Shown here in pieces: positions 24,909 to 34,578 of a DNA stretch of 55,598 nt (its first letter is position 1; each line of letters opens with the position of its first letter). The position numbers were made by a program, and so were the translations under genes. This DNA comes from Streptococcus mitis (GTDB taxonomy: Bacteria > Bacillota > Bacilli > Lactobacillales > Streptococcaceae): NCBI GenBank assembly GCA_018364455.1, contig JAGZLW010000010.1:1-55598 (forward strand), in the 5' to 3' direction. Under the pieces are notes generated by a model that was given only the letters and a program-made list of their open reading frames with translations, was not told where the DNA came from and made no database searches.

Positions 24909-26459
24909 GTGTCAAATAAACCAATAGTAGATATGATTGAAACCATTGAGCATTTTGCTCAGACACAGCCTAGCTATCCTGTTTACAATGTTTTGGGGCA
25001 GGAACACACTTATGGCGATTTAAAGGCCGATTCGGATAGTTTAGCTGCAGCCATTGACCAACTAGGCTTGCCAGAGAAGTCTCCTGTGGTCGTTTTTGGT
25101 GGCCAAGAGTATGAAATGTTGGCAACTTTTGTAGCACTGACTAAGTCAGGTCATGCCTACATTCCAATTGACAGCCATTCGGCCTTGGAGCGAGTTTCAG
25201 CTATTTTAGAAGTAGCGGAGCCAAGCTTGATTATTGCCATTTCAGACTTTCCATTGGGTCAGATTTCTACGCCAATGATGAATCTAGCTCAGGTTCAAGA
25301 AGCCTTTGTCCAAGGGAATAACTACGAAATCACGCATCCAGTTAAGGGAGATGATAATTACTACATTATCTTTACTTCTGGTACGACCGGTAAGCCTAAG
25401 GGAGTGCAGATTTCCCATGATAACCTTCTCAGCTTTACCAATTGGATGATTACGGATCAGGAATTTGCGACACCAAGTCGTCCGCAAATGTTAGCTCAGC
25501 CACCTTATTCTTTTGACCTGTCTGTCATGTATTGGGCGCCAACCTTGGCACTCGGAGGTACACTTTTCGCTCTTCCTTCAGCTATTACTCAGGACTTTAA
25601 GCAACTTTTTGCGACCATCTTTTCATTGCCAATCGCTATCTGGACTTCAACACCGTCTTTTGCAGATATGGCTATGTTATCTGAGGATTTCAACAGCGAG
25701 AAAATGCCTGGCATTACGCATTTCTACTTTGATGGCGAAGAATTGACGGTTAAAACGGCTCAAAAACTGCGTGAGCGTTTCCCGAATGCCCGTATTATCA
25801 ATGCCTACGGCCCAACAGAAGCGACAGTAGCCCTGTCAGCTGTTGCTGTGACAGACGAGATGTTAGCGACTCTCAAACGTCTTCCAATCGGCTATACCAA
25901 GGCTGATTCTCCGACCTTTATCATTGATGAAGAAGGCAATAAACTGCCAAATGGTGAACAGGGAGAAATCATTGTTTCTGGACCAGCCGTTTCAAAAGGT
26001 TATATGAACAATCCTGAAAAAACGGCAGAAGCCTTTTTTGAGTTTGAAGGTCTACCAGCCTACCATACAGGAGATGTGGGAACTATGACAGATGAAGGCT
26101 TGCTTCTCTACGGCGGACGCATGGACTTCCAGATTAAGTTCAACGGTTACCGCATTGAGTTAGAAGATGTCTCTCAAAACCTCAATAAGTCTCGCTTTAT
26201 CGAGTCTGCTGTAGCTGTTCCACGTTATAACAAAGACCACAAGGTACAAAATCTACTGGCCTATGTCATCTTAAAAGATGGTGTTCGTGAACAGTTTGAA
26301 CGTGATATCGATATTACCAAGGCTATTAAGGAAGATTTGACAGATATCATGATGTCCTATATGATGCCGTCTAAATTCCTTTACCGAGACAGCTTGCCAC
26401 TGACTCCAAATGGAAAAATTGACATAAAAGGATTGATTAACGAGGTGAATAAGAGATGA
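24909..26459 (+). CDS. dltA: D-alanine--D-alanyl carrier protein ligase
   Basis: The protein has 516 residues and is a cytoplasmic adenylate-forming enzyme that activates D-Ala with ATP and loads it on the 4'-phosphopantetheine of DltC. Core motifs are IIFTSGTTGKPKGVQISHDN (P-loop), FDGEELT, NAYGPTEATVA, YHTGDVG, and the C-terminal Lys in PNGKID. The start is GTG 24909 with AAGGAG about 9 nt upstream. It lies 20 nt after dltX and overlaps dltB by 4 nt (ATGA). Confidence 0.95.
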   Translation: MSNKPIVDMIETIEHFAQTQPSYPVYNVLGQEHTYGDLKADSDSLAAAIDQLGLPEKSPVVVFGGQEYEMLATFVALTKSGHAYIPIDSHSALERVSAILEVAEPSLIIAISDFPLGQISTPMMNLAQVQEAFVQGNNYEITHPVKGDDNYYIIFTSGTTGKPKGVQISHDNLLSFTNWMITDQEFATPSRPQMLAQPPYSFDLSVMYWAPTLALGGTLFALPSAITQDFKQLFATIFSLPIAIWTSTPSFADMAMLSEDFNSEKMPGITHFYFDGEELTVKTAQKLRERFPNARIINAYGPTEATVALSAVAVTDEMLATLKRLPIGYTKADSPTFIIDEEGNKLPNGEQGEIIVSGPAVSKGYMNNPEKTAEAFFEFEGLPAYHTGDVGTMTDEGLLLYGGRMDFQIKFNGYRIELEDVSQNLNKSRFIESAVAVPRYNKDHKVQNLLAYVILKDGVREQFERDIDITKAIKEDLTDIMMSYMMPSKFLYRDSLPLTPNGKIDIKGLINEVNKR

Positions 26460-27700
26460 TGGAGTTCTTTCAACAGCTTCCTCATTTAGAGCCATACGGC
26501 AATCCTCAGTATTTTGTCTACGTGATTGCTGCAACCTTGCCCATCTTTATCGGTCTCTTTTTCAAGAAACGCTTTGCCTGGTATGAAGTGCTGGTTAGCC
26601 TCTTCTTTATCGTCACCATGTTGGTGGGTGGGAAGACCAATCAATTGGCAGCCTTGGGTATTTACCTTTGCTGGGAGATATTGCTCTTACTCTTCTATAA
26701 GCATTATCGAAAAAGTAAGGATGGCAAGTGGGTCTTCTACCTAGTTAGTTTTCTATCCCTCCTTCCGATTATCTTTGTCAAGGTGCAGCCAGCTATCAAT
26801 GGAGCGCAGTCTTTGCTTGGATTTTTGGGAATTTCTTACCTGACCTTTCGTTCGGTTGGGATTATCATCGAGCTGAGAGATGGAGTGATCAAGGATTTCA
26901 CCTTGTGGGAATTCCTCCGTTTCCTTCTCTTCATGCCGACTTTTTCAAGTGGTCCAATCGATCGCTTTAAGCGTTTTAATGAAAATTATCAGACCATTCC
27001 TGAGCGGGATGAGTTGATGGATATGCTGGATGAATCTGTTCGCTATATCATGTGGGGATTTTTGTACAAGTTTATCCTAGCTCATGTTTTAGGAGAGACC
27101 TTACTCCCTCCTCTGAAGAATCTAGCCCTGCAATCAGGTGGCTTCTTTAACCTCTATGCCTTGGCAGTTATGTATACTTTTGGTCTGGAGCTTTTCTTTG
27201 ACTTTGCAGGTTACTCTATGTTTGCCTTAGCAATTTCAAATTTGATGGGAATTCGTAGCCCTATCAACTTTAATAAGCCCTTTTTATCAAGGGATTTAAA
27301 AGAGTTTTGGAATCGTTGGCACATGAGTCTCTCTTTCTGGTTCCGTGACTTTGTCTTTATGCGAATGGTGATGGTATTGACCAGAAAGAAGGTCTTTAAA
27401 AATCGTAATGTAACCTCAAGCGTGGCCTATATTGTAAATATGCTGATTATGGGATTTTGGCACGGTGTGACCTGGTACTACATCGCCTATGGACTCTTTC
27501 ATGGGATTGGGCTGGTCATCAATGACGCTTGGGTTCGTAAGAAAAAAACACTCAATAAGGAACGGAAAAAAGCAGGGAAGCCTGCTCTACCTGAGAATCG
27601 CTGGATTCAGTTGCTTGGCATGGTTATCACTTTCCATGTCGTCATGCTGTCATTCTTAATCTTTTCTGGATTCTTGAATGATTTATGGTTTAAAAAATAA
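26456..27700 (+). CDS. dltB: DltB, MBOAT-family D-alanyl transfer protein
   Basis: The protein has 414 residues with many transmembrane segments and belongs to the membrane-bound O-acyltransferase family. The catalytic His is in the MGFWHGVTWYY motif near the C-terminal third; FFDFAGYSMFALAISNLMG and FWNRWHMSLSFWFRDF are further MBOAT signatures. It takes D-Ala from DltC at the inner face for transfer toward teichoic acid. GAGGTG lies 8 nt before ATG 26456. Translationally coupled to dltA. Confidence 0.95.
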   Translation: MMEFFQQLPHLEPYGNPQYFVYVIAATLPIFIGLFFKKRFAWYEVLVSLFFIVTMLVGGKTNQLAALGIYLCWEILLLLFYKHYRKSKDGKWVFYLVSFLSLLPIIFVKVQPAINGAQSLLGFLGISYLTFRSVGIIIELRDGVIKDFTLWEFLRFLLFMPTFSSGPIDRFKRFNENYQTIPERDELMDMLDESVRYIMWGFLYKFILAHVLGETLLPPLKNLALQSGGFFNLYALAVMYTFGLELFFDFAGYSMFALAISNLMGIRSPINFNKPFLSRDLKEFWNRWHMSLSFWFRDFVFMRMVMVLTRKKVFKNRNVTSSVAYIVNMLIMGFWHGVTWYYIAYGLFHGIGLVINDAWVRKKKTLNKERKKAGKPALPENRWIQLLGMVITFHVVMLSFLIFSGFLNDLWFKK

Positions 27701-27710
27701 AAGGAAGTAA

Positions 27711-29214
<1,504 letters not shown>

Positions 29215-29223
29215 ATAATATAG

Positions 29224-29274
29224 AAGAGTTCAAGAATGAAACTAGTTTTCACGTTTTTTCTTGACTCTTTTTTT
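29224..29274 (+). terminator. Intrinsic terminator of the dlt operon
   Basis: AAGAGTTCAAGAA (29224-29236) pairs with TTCTTGACTCTT (29258-29269) with one bulge, followed by a run of T. The 3' arm contains TTGACT, the likely -35 of the adc promoter, so terminator and promoter share bases. Confidence 0.8.
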
Positions 29275-29299
29275 GCTTGTGATATAATTAACTGGTAAA
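29261..29299 (+). promoter_or_regulatory. adc promoter with AdcR zinc operator
   Basis: TTGACT (29261-29266), a 16-bp spacer and TATAAT (29283-29288) form the promoter. TTAACTGGTAAA (29288-29299) matches the AdcR palindrome TTAACNNGTTAA except at one position and abuts the -10, so zinc-bound AdcR would block initiation. Confidence 0.75.
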
Positions 29300-29363
29300 C
29301 AAAATGTCAAATAATAGTATTTTTCTCTTAAAAAAGAGAAGTCTAAAAGGAAAGGAGTCAGAT

Positions 29364-29804
29364 ATGAGACAGCTAGCGAAGGATATCGATGGCTTTTTGA
29401 ATGAGGTGATTTTGCAGGCAGAAAATCAGCATGAAATCCTAATAGGTCATTGTACTAGCGAGGTGGCCCTGACCAATACCCAGGAGCATATCCTCATGCT
29501 CTTGTCGGAGGAGTCTTTAACCAATTCAGAGTTGGCTCGTCGTCTCAATGTCAGTCAGGCGGCAGTTACCAAGGCCATTAAGTCTTTGGTCAAGGAAGGG
29601 ATGTTGGAAACATCTAAAGATCCTAAGGATGCGCGTGTGATTTTTTATCAGTTGACTGACTTGGCTCGTCCAATCGCTGAGGAGCACCATCATCACCATG
29701 AGCATACGCTTTTAACCTATGAACAAGTGGCGACTCAGTTTACTCCAAATGAACAAAAAGTGATCCAGCGGTTTTTGACTGCTTTAGTAGGAGAAATCAA
29801 ATAA
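29364..29804 (+). CDS. adcR: AdcR, zinc-responsive MarR-family repressor
   Basis: The protein has 146 residues. The winged HTH is SELARRLNVSQAAVTKAIKS followed by the wing SKDPKDARVIFYQLT. Zinc-ligand residues fit AdcR: His/Glu/Cys in the N-terminal helix region (NQHEILIGHCTSE) and the EEHHHHHEHT cluster after the wing. It represses zinc uptake genes when zinc is plentiful. The ATG at 29364 follows AGGAAAGGAG; a frame from 29304 has no RBS. The stop overlaps adcC by one base. Confidence 0.94.
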   Translation: MRQLAKDIDGFLNEVILQAENQHEILIGHCTSEVALTNTQEHILMLLSEESLTNSELARRLNVSQAAVTKAIKSLVKEGMLETSKDPKDARVIFYQLTDLARPIAEEHHHHHEHTLLTYEQVATQFTPNEQKVIQRFLTALVGEIK

Positions 29805-30508
29805 TGAGATATATTACGGTAGAGGATTTGTCCTTCTATTATGATAAGGAACCTGTTCTTGAACATATCAATTATAGTGTTGATAGTGGGGAATTTGTTA
29901 CTTTGACAGGGGAGAATGGGGCAGCTAAAACGACACTGATCAAGGCCAGTCTTGGAATTCTTCAGCCACGCATTGGAAAGGTGACTATTTCAAAGACAAA
30001 TACGCAGGGTAAGAAATTGAGAATAGCCTATCTTCCTCAACAGATTGCCAGTTTTAATGCGGGTTTTCCAAGTACGGTTTATGAGTTTGTCAAGTCGGGT
30101 CGCTATCCGCGAAAAGGTTGGTTCCGTCGTTTGAATGCTCATGATGAGGAGCATATCAAGGCTAGTTTGGACTCAGTTGGTATGTGGGAACACAGAGACA
30201 AACGTTTGGGTTCTCTCTCTGGGGGACAAAAGCAGCGAGCGGTGATTGCGCGTATGTTTGCCTCTGACCCAGATGTATTTATCCTAGATGAGCCGACAAC
30301 GGGAATGGATGCAGGAAGTAAAAATGAATTTTACGAACTCATGCACCACAGCGCCCATCATCATGGCAAGGCTGTTTTGATGATTACCCATGACCCTGAG
30401 GAGGTTAAGGACTATGCGGACCGCAATATTCATCTAGTTCGTAACCAAGATTCGCCATGGCGTTGTTTCAACGTTCATGAGAATGATCAGGAGGTGGGCC
30501 ATGCTTAG
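29804..30508 (+). CDS. adcC: AdcC, zinc ABC transporter ATP-binding protein
   Basis: The protein has 234 residues. Walker A reads GENGAAKTT, with Ala in place of the usual Gly before Lys; this variant is normal for the Adc/Znu-type ATPases. The signature is LSGGQKQRAVIA, Walker B VFILDEPTTGMD, and the H-loop MITHDPEEV. It is coupled to adcR by a one-base overlap and overlaps adcB by 8 nt. Confidence 0.94.
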   Translation: MRYITVEDLSFYYDKEPVLEHINYSVDSGEFVTLTGENGAAKTTLIKASLGILQPRIGKVTISKTNTQGKKLRIAYLPQQIASFNAGFPSTVYEFVKSGRYPRKGWFRRLNAHDEEHIKASLDSVGMWEHRDKRLGSLSGGQKQRAVIARMFASDPDVFILDEPTTGMDAGSKNEFYELMHHSAHHHGKAVLMITHDPEEVKDYADRNIHLVRNQDSPWRCFNVHENDQEVGHA

Positions 30509-31307
30509 TTTATTATCTTATGACTTTATGCAACGTGCCTTTCTGGCCGTTATTGCCATGAGTCTTTTCTCGCCAGTATTAGGAACCTTTCTTATCTTGC
30601 GTCGTCAGAGTTTGATGAGTGATACTCTTAGCCACGTCTCGCTGTCGGGTGTAGCTTTTGGTCTGGTTCTGGGGATTTCTCCGACTATTTCAACTATTGC
30701 TATTGTCTTGATTGCGGCGGTCTTTCTGGAGTATCTCCGTACGGTTTACAAGAGCTTTATGGAAATCGGGACAGCTATCCTCATGTCAACAGGACTGGCT
30801 GTTTCTCTGATTGTCATGAGCAAGGGTAAAAGCTCTAGCTCAATGAGTTTGGACCAGTATCTTTTTGGTTCCATCGTGACTATCAGCGAAGAGCAGGTTA
30901 TTTCCCTTTTTGTCATTGCGGCGGTTGTTTTGATTTTGACCTTCCTCTTCCTTCGTCCGATGTACATTTTGACCTTTGATGAGGATACGGCCTTTGTGGA
31001 TGGCTTGCCAGTTCGTACCATGTCCATTCTTTTTAACATGGTGACGGGGGTGGCCATTGCCCTTATGATTCCTGCTGCAGGAGCTCTTCTGGTATCGACC
31101 ATTATGGTCTTGCCAGCTAGTATTGCCCTGCGTCTGGGGAAAAACTTTAAATCGGTTATGCTACTTGCCAGTGCCATTGGATTTTTGGGAATGGTGGCAG
31201 GACTTTACATTTCCTACTATGCAGAAACACCTGCAAGTGCAAGTATTACCATTATTTTTGTAACTGTCTTTTTACTCATTAGTTTAGTAAGACGTTTTAT
31301 CAAATAG
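30501..31307 (+). CDS. adcB: AdcB, zinc ABC transporter permease
   Basis: The protein has 268 residues with about eight hydrophobic segments and belongs to the ABC-3 metal permease family. FLILRRQSLMSDTLSHVSLSGVAFG is the conserved N-terminal region (given as positions about 25-50), and GALLVSTIMVLPASIALRL the conserved coupling region. ATG 30501 is preceded by AGGAGG at a good distance and overlaps the end of adcC. Confidence 0.94.
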   Translation: MLSLLSYDFMQRAFLAVIAMSLFSPVLGTFLILRRQSLMSDTLSHVSLSGVAFGLVLGISPTISTIAIVLIAAVFLEYLRTVYKSFMEIGTAILMSTGLAVSLIVMSKGKSSSSMSLDQYLFGSIVTISEEQVISLFVIAAVVLILTFLFLRPMYILTFDEDTAFVDGLPVRTMSILFNMVTGVAIALMIPAAGALLVSTIMVLPASIALRLGKNFKSVMLLASAIGFLGMVAGLYISYYAETPASASITIIFVTVFLLISLVRRFIK

Positions 31308-31316
31308 GAGACTAAC

Positions 31317-32834
31317 GTGAAAAAAATTAGCTTATTGTTCGCTAGTCTATGTGCCTTGTTTTTAGTGGCTTGTTCCAATCAAAAGCAGGCAGATGGCAAA
31401 CTAAATATTGTGACAACCTTTTACCCTGTCTATGAATTTACCAAGCAAGTCGCAGGAGATACTGCTAATGTAGAACTCCTCATCGGTGCTGGTACAGAGC
31501 CTCATGAATATGAACCGTCTGCCAAGGCAGTTGCTAAAATCCAAGACGCAGATACCTTCGTTTATGAAAATGAAAACATGGAAACATGGGTTCCTAAATT
31601 GCTAGATACCTTGGATAAGAAAAAAGTGAAAACCATCAAGGCGACAGGCGATATGTTGCTCTTGCCAGGTGGTGAGGAAGAAGAGGGAGACCATGACCAT
31701 GGAGAAGAAGGCCATCACCATGAGTTTGACCCCCATGTTTGGTTATCACCAGTCCGTGCCATTAAACTAGTAGAGCACATCCGTGACAGCTTGTCAGCAG
31801 ATTATCCTGATAAAAAAGAGACCTTTGAAAAGAACGCATCTGCCTATATCGAAAAATTGCAAGCCTTGGATAAGGCTTATGCAGAAGGCTTGTCTCAAGC
31901 CAAACAAAAGAGTTTTGTGACTCAACACGCAGCCTTTAACTATCTTGCCTTGGACTATGGACTCAAACAAGTCGCTATCTCAGGTCTCTCTCCAGATGCC
32001 GAGCCATCAGCTGCTCGTCTGGCAGAATTGACAGAGTACGTCAAGAAAAATAAAATTGCCTATATCTACTTTGAAGAAAATGCTTCACAAGCCCTTGCTA
32101 ATACACTTTCAAAAGAGGCAGGTGTCAAAACAGATGTCCTCAATCCTTTAGAAAGTCTAACAGAAGAGGATACCAAGGCGGGAGAAAATTATATCTCTAT
32201 CATGGAGAAAAACCTCAAAGCTTTGAAACAAACAACGGACCAAGAAGGCCCAGCTATCGAACCTGAAAAGGCAGAGGATACTAAGACAGTTCAAAATGGT
32301 TACTTCGAGGATGCAGACGTCAAGGACCGCACTTTGAGTGACTATGCAGGTAACTGGCAATCAGTTTATCCTTTCCTTGAAGATGGCACGTTTGATCAAG
32401 TCTTTGACTACAAGGCTAAGTTGACTGGTAAGATGACTCAGGCTGAATACAAGGCTTACTATACAAAAGGCTATCAGACAGATGTCACTAAGATCAACAT
32501 TGCTGATAATACTATGGAATTTGTTCAAGGTGGACAAAGTAAGAAATTCACCTACAAGTATGTTGGTAAGAAAATCTTAACTTACAAGAAAGGCAATCGT
32601 GGCGTGCGCTTCCTCTTTGAAGCCACAGATGCTGATGCTGGACAGTTCAAGTATGTTCAGTTTAGTGACCACAATATCGCCCCAGTTAAGGCAGAACATT
32701 TTCATATTTTCTTTGGAGGCACAAGCCAAGAAGCCCTCTTTGAAGAAATGGATAACTGGCCAACCTATTACCCAGATAATCTATCTGGCCAAGAAATTGC
32801 CCAAGAAATTGCCCAAGAAATGTTGGCGCATTGA
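31317..32834 (+). CDS. adcA: AdcA, zinc-binding lipoprotein with C-terminal ZinT domain
   Basis: The protein has 505 residues. The signal peptide ends in the lipobox LFLVACS. An N-terminal ZnuA-like cluster A-1 domain (about 25-305) has its His ligands (EPHEYEPS, FDPHVWLSP, TQHAAFNYL) and a His/Glu-rich loop GDHDHGEEGHHHE. A C-terminal ZinT domain (about 320-500) includes KYVQFSDHNIAPVKAEHFHI. It captures extracellular Zn2+ for AdcBC. The start codon is GTG with TAGGAG upstream. The two-domain form is typical of streptococci. Confidence 0.95.
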   Translation: MKKISLLFASLCALFLVACSNQKQADGKLNIVTTFYPVYEFTKQVAGDTANVELLIGAGTEPHEYEPSAKAVAKIQDADTFVYENENMETWVPKLLDTLDKKKVKTIKATGDMLLLPGGEEEEGDHDHGEEGHHHEFDPHVWLSPVRAIKLVEHIRDSLSADYPDKKETFEKNASAYIEKLQALDKAYAEGLSQAKQKSFVTQHAAFNYLALDYGLKQVAISGLSPDAEPSAARLAELTEYVKKNKIAYIYFEENASQALANTLSKEAGVKTDVLNPLESLTEEDTKAGENYISIMEKNLKALKQTTDQEGPAIEPEKAEDTKTVQNGYFEDADVKDRTLSDYAGNWQSVYPFLEDGTFDQVFDYKAKLTGKMTQAEYKAYYTKGYQTDVTKINIADNTMEFVQGGQSKKFTYKYVGKKILTYKKGNRGVRFLFEATDADAGQFKYVQFSDHNIAPVKAEHFHIFFGGTSQEALFEEMDNWPTYYPDNLSGQEIAQEIAQEMLAH

Positions 32835-32838
32835 TGAG

Positions 32839-32874
32839 AAACCGACTAGTTCATAAGAGCTAGTCGGTTTTTGG
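32839..32874 (+). terminator. Intrinsic terminator of the adc operon
   Basis: The exact arms AACCGACTAG and CTAGTCGGTT enclose TTCATAAGAG and are followed by TTTTT. Confidence 0.9.
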
Positions 32875-32943
32875 GTACTAGATAGCTAACTCTATTAGAG
32901 ACCTTTCAGATACCTAAGGAACTTTAAACAATGAATAAAACTC

Positions 32944-32972
32944 TTGAAATATCTGGACCTGTATGTTAGAAT
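32944..32972 (+). promoter_or_regulatory. Promoter of the Fst antitoxin RNA
   Basis: TTGAAA (32944-32949), a 17-bp spacer and TAGAAT (32967-32972) form a good promoter with no protein-coding gene behind it. A strong terminator lies about 35-65 bp downstream. Confidence 0.7.
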
Positions 32973-32981
32973 AATTTTATC

Positions 32982-32997
32982 GGGCAAGGTTCATTAG
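32982..32997 (+). repeat. Direct repeat, antitoxin copy
   Basis: GGGCAAGGTTCATTAG; partner of 33174-33189, differing at one base. It gives complementarity between antitoxin RNA and toxin mRNA. Confidence 0.8.
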
Positions 32998-33003
32998 AAC
33001 ACC

Positions 33004-33042
33004 AAATCCCTTAACTATGGCCGTAGTTAAGGGATTTTTTGA
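33004..33042. terminator. Shared hairpin terminator of the Fst locus
   Basis: AATCCCTTAACTA and TAGTTAAGGGATT are exact 13-bp arms around TGGCCG, followed by TTTT on plus. On minus only a short T run follows, so it is strong for the antitoxin RNA and probably also the 3' end of the toxin mRNA. Confidence 0.8.
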
Positions 33043-33087
33043 CGTATCTTAGCGATTTAACGGGTGTTGATAGGCTAGTCATTCGGT

Positions 33088-33186
33088 CTACTTCTTACCA
33101 TCTAGCCATTTGCAAACGAAATACAAGATGATTCCTGCTATGACGTCCGCTACAATAGTAAGAACGAGCTCTGGGGCAAAGTTCAT
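33088..33186 (-). CDS. fst: Fst-family type I toxin
   Basis: The protein has 32 residues: a short start MNFAPEL, one hydrophobic helix (VLTIVADVIAGIILYFV) and the charged end CKWLDGKK. This matches the Fst/Ldr-like membrane toxin plan, in which a conserved small helix is followed by a W-L-D-type tail. Overproduced Fst peptides damage the membrane and cell division. A perfect AGGAGGTG lies 6-7 nt before the ATG. The start codon is inside the 16-nt repeat complementary to the antitoxin RNA. The mRNA 5' end can fold through the palindrome ATCGGTAACCGAT (33213-33225). Confidence 0.85.
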   Translation of the reverse strand: MNFAPELVLTIVADVIAGIILYFVCKWLDGKK

Positions 33187-33189
33187 TAG
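33174..33189 (-). repeat. Direct repeat, toxin copy
   Basis: GGGCAAAGTTCATTAG on plus; it includes the complement of the toxin ATG (33184-33186) and the first codons. Confidence 0.8.
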
Positions 33190-33244
33190 TTTCACCTCCT
33201 CTCACGAACCGTAAGGAACGTAATCGGTAACCGATGACAAAAAT

Positions 33245-33273
33245 AGTATATCACATTAAATTTAGATCATCAA
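33245..33273 (-). promoter_or_regulatory. Promoter of the Fst toxin mRNA (RNA I)
   Basis: On the minus strand TTGATG (complement of 33268-33273), a 17-bp spacer and TATACT (complement of 33245-33250) give a start near 33238, about 50 nt before the toxin ATG. Confidence 0.7.
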
Positions 33274-33304
33274 CCTTGCTTAATGCTTGAAATATAGGGG
33301 ATAG

Positions 33305-33370
33305 GCAAAAAGTCTTTAAAATCAAAAAACGTATAGTATCAGATGTATAAAAGCTTGATGTTATATCAAT
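33305..33370 (+). repeat. Decayed third copy of the ~77-bp repeat
   Basis: AAAAAGTCTTTAAAATCAAA followed by AACGTATAGTATCAGATG and a degenerate second arm (TTGATGTTATA). It has the same orientation as 24448-24525 and lacks the GAGACTGG end. It shows the family is dispersed, not confined to the RiPP island. Confidence 0.6.
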
Positions 33371-33373
33371 TAT

Positions 33374-33427
33374 AAAAGTGGGTAGGAAAGTTTTCTGATT
33401 ATCAGAATTCCTTCCTATCCACTTTTT
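33374..33427. terminator. Bidirectional terminator downstream of the acid phosphatase gene
   Basis: AAAAGTGGGTAGGAAAG and CCTTCCTATCCACTTTTT pair over about 15 bp with minor mismatches, with A/T runs on both sides. It would end the minus-strand lipoprotein transcript. Confidence 0.75.
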
Positions 33428-33474
33428 GAAGATTGTAAGTTAGCCTAATTTTATGTAGAATCAGCTTATTTGTT

Positions 33475-34332
33475 TTATTTATCAAAACCTTGCAAGGCTT
33501 TTTGGCGTTCTTCTACTTGACCTTTAGCATCTAGTTTGTTACCGCCGTATACAGCTGATTCCCATGATCCGTACATTGGATTTGGGAAGATGATGAATTT
33601 TTCACCGAATTCTTTTTGCAATTCTTCAAGTTGTTTATCACGGTCAGACTCAGAAGTCTTAGAAAAATCTGCAAAGTCTACAAGGTTATCACCAAACAAT
33701 AAGATAAGATTTGTTTTTTCTTGAACTTTTTGGCGACGCCCCTCTTTGGATTTTACACCACTTTCTAAGAACATGAGATGATCACGTCCTTGAACAGGAA
33801 TTCCTTCACTTTCAAGATTTTTAATGGTAGCATCTACTTGATTAGCTGAGCGGTCAGAAATATAGTAGATTTGGACACCGTTTTGATCAGCAAACTGAAG
33901 AAAATCCTTGGCGCCAGGGACGGCTTTTGCTGCAGCTTTTTGAACCCAAATATCCCAATTTTCGGGTGTAAATGCTGTACCGTCTTTAACATTTTGTACT
34001 TGATAAGGGCTATTATCTAGGACAGTTTCATCCAAGTCTAAAACGATAGAGTAAGGTTTGTCTGATTCTGTTTTGAGCAATTCCTTTAGGTGATTTGTTG
34101 CAACGTTATAACCCTGTATGTATAAAGCTTTAGTTTCAGCTGATTTTTGATACCAAAGGGTTGACATAGTGTTTTCTCTTGACCGTAGTTGGTCATATGT
34201 CAATGTAATCTGATTATCAGATGAGCTATTATTGCTTGTCTGTGTTTCTGTAGACTTTGTTGCACAACTAGCCAATAAGACGACAGAAGCAAGTGCAGAA
34301 AGGATTGTAACAGTAGTTTTTGCTGTTTTCAT
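33475..34332 (-). CDS. Lipoprotein acid phosphatase, e(P4)/class C HAD family
   Basis: The protein has 285 residues. The signal peptide ends in the lipobox VLLASCA. The HAD core is class C acid phosphatase: motif I VLDLDETVLDN, motif II YYISDRS, and the motif III/IV end LLFGDNLVDFAD. e(P4)-type enzymes dephosphorylate nucleoside monophosphates (including NMN) outside the membrane so the nucleosides can be taken up. A role in feeding PnuC with nicotinamide riboside is a reasonable inference but is not shown by linkage. Monocistronic. Confidence 0.9.
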   Translation of the reverse strand: MKTAKTTVTILSALASVVLLASCATKSTETQTSNNSSSDNQITLTYDQLRSRENTMSTLWYQKSAETKALYIQGYNVATNHLKELLKTESDKPYSIVLDLDETVLDNSPYQVQNVKDGTAFTPENWDIWVQKAAAKAVPGAKDFLQFADQNGVQIYYISDRSANQVDATIKNLESEGIPVQGRDHLMFLESGVKSKEGRRQKVQEKTNLILLFGDNLVDFADFSKTSESDRDKQLEELQKEFGEKFIIFPNPMYGSWESAVYGGNKLDAKGQVEERQKALQGFDK

Positions 34333-34364
34333 GAAATATCTCCTATTTATTCATTTCAATAAAT

Positions 34365-34393
34365 AGTATAGCACGAGAGAAAAGTTAAGGCAA
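34365..34393 (-). promoter_or_regulatory. Promoter of the acid phosphatase gene
   Basis: On the minus strand TTGCCT (complement of 34388-34393), 17 bp and TATACT (complement of 34365-34370), with an extended TGC before the -10. Confidence 0.7.
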
Positions 34394-34507
34394 GTCATTC
34401 TCTGACTATGGATGAAGATTCTATAGAAGATAATGTAATGAAAAAAAAAGCGATTACTAACTTGAAATGTAGTTTCACCTCTAATTATTGACATTTCAGG
34501 AAAAATC

Positions 34508-34547
34508 GCAGTAAAAACTGCACAGCCTTCTTTAAATGTGCTATAAT
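34508..34547 (+). promoter_or_regulatory. Promoter of the SPFH gene with small palindrome
   Basis: An extended -10, TGCTATAAT, ends at 34547. The perfect stem GCAGT-AAAA-ACTGC (34508-34521) overlaps the expected -35 position and could be an operator. Confidence 0.5.
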
Positions 34548-34578
34548 ACAGGAAAAAATAATAATGGAGGTCACGATA

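Larger units (their letters stand above)
32979..33042 (+). ncRNA. Antisense antitoxin RNA (RNA II) of an Fst-type system
   Basis: A transcript of about 60-65 nt is framed by the promoter at 32944-32972 and the terminator at 33004-33042. RNA II of the plasmid pAD1 par locus has a similar length. It carries GGGCAAGGTTCATTAG (32982-32997), which matches the plus strand at 33174-33189 in 15 of 16 positions. The RNA can therefore pair with the toxin mRNA across its start codon. The convergent layout, shared terminator and direct repeat are the hallmarks of par/fst loci. The 5' end is estimated from the -10. Confidence 0.75.

Noticed and set aside
29304..29363. Upstream ATG extending AdcR by 20 residues
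   Set aside because: No RBS and only a few bases after the expected transcription start; ATG 29364 has a strong RBS and fits the family length.
32900..33042. CiaR-controlled csRNA at this site
   Set aside because: No TTTAAG-N5-TTTAAG repeat at the right distance from the -10. The convergent toxin ORF and the 16-nt repeat explain the RNA better as Fst antitoxin.
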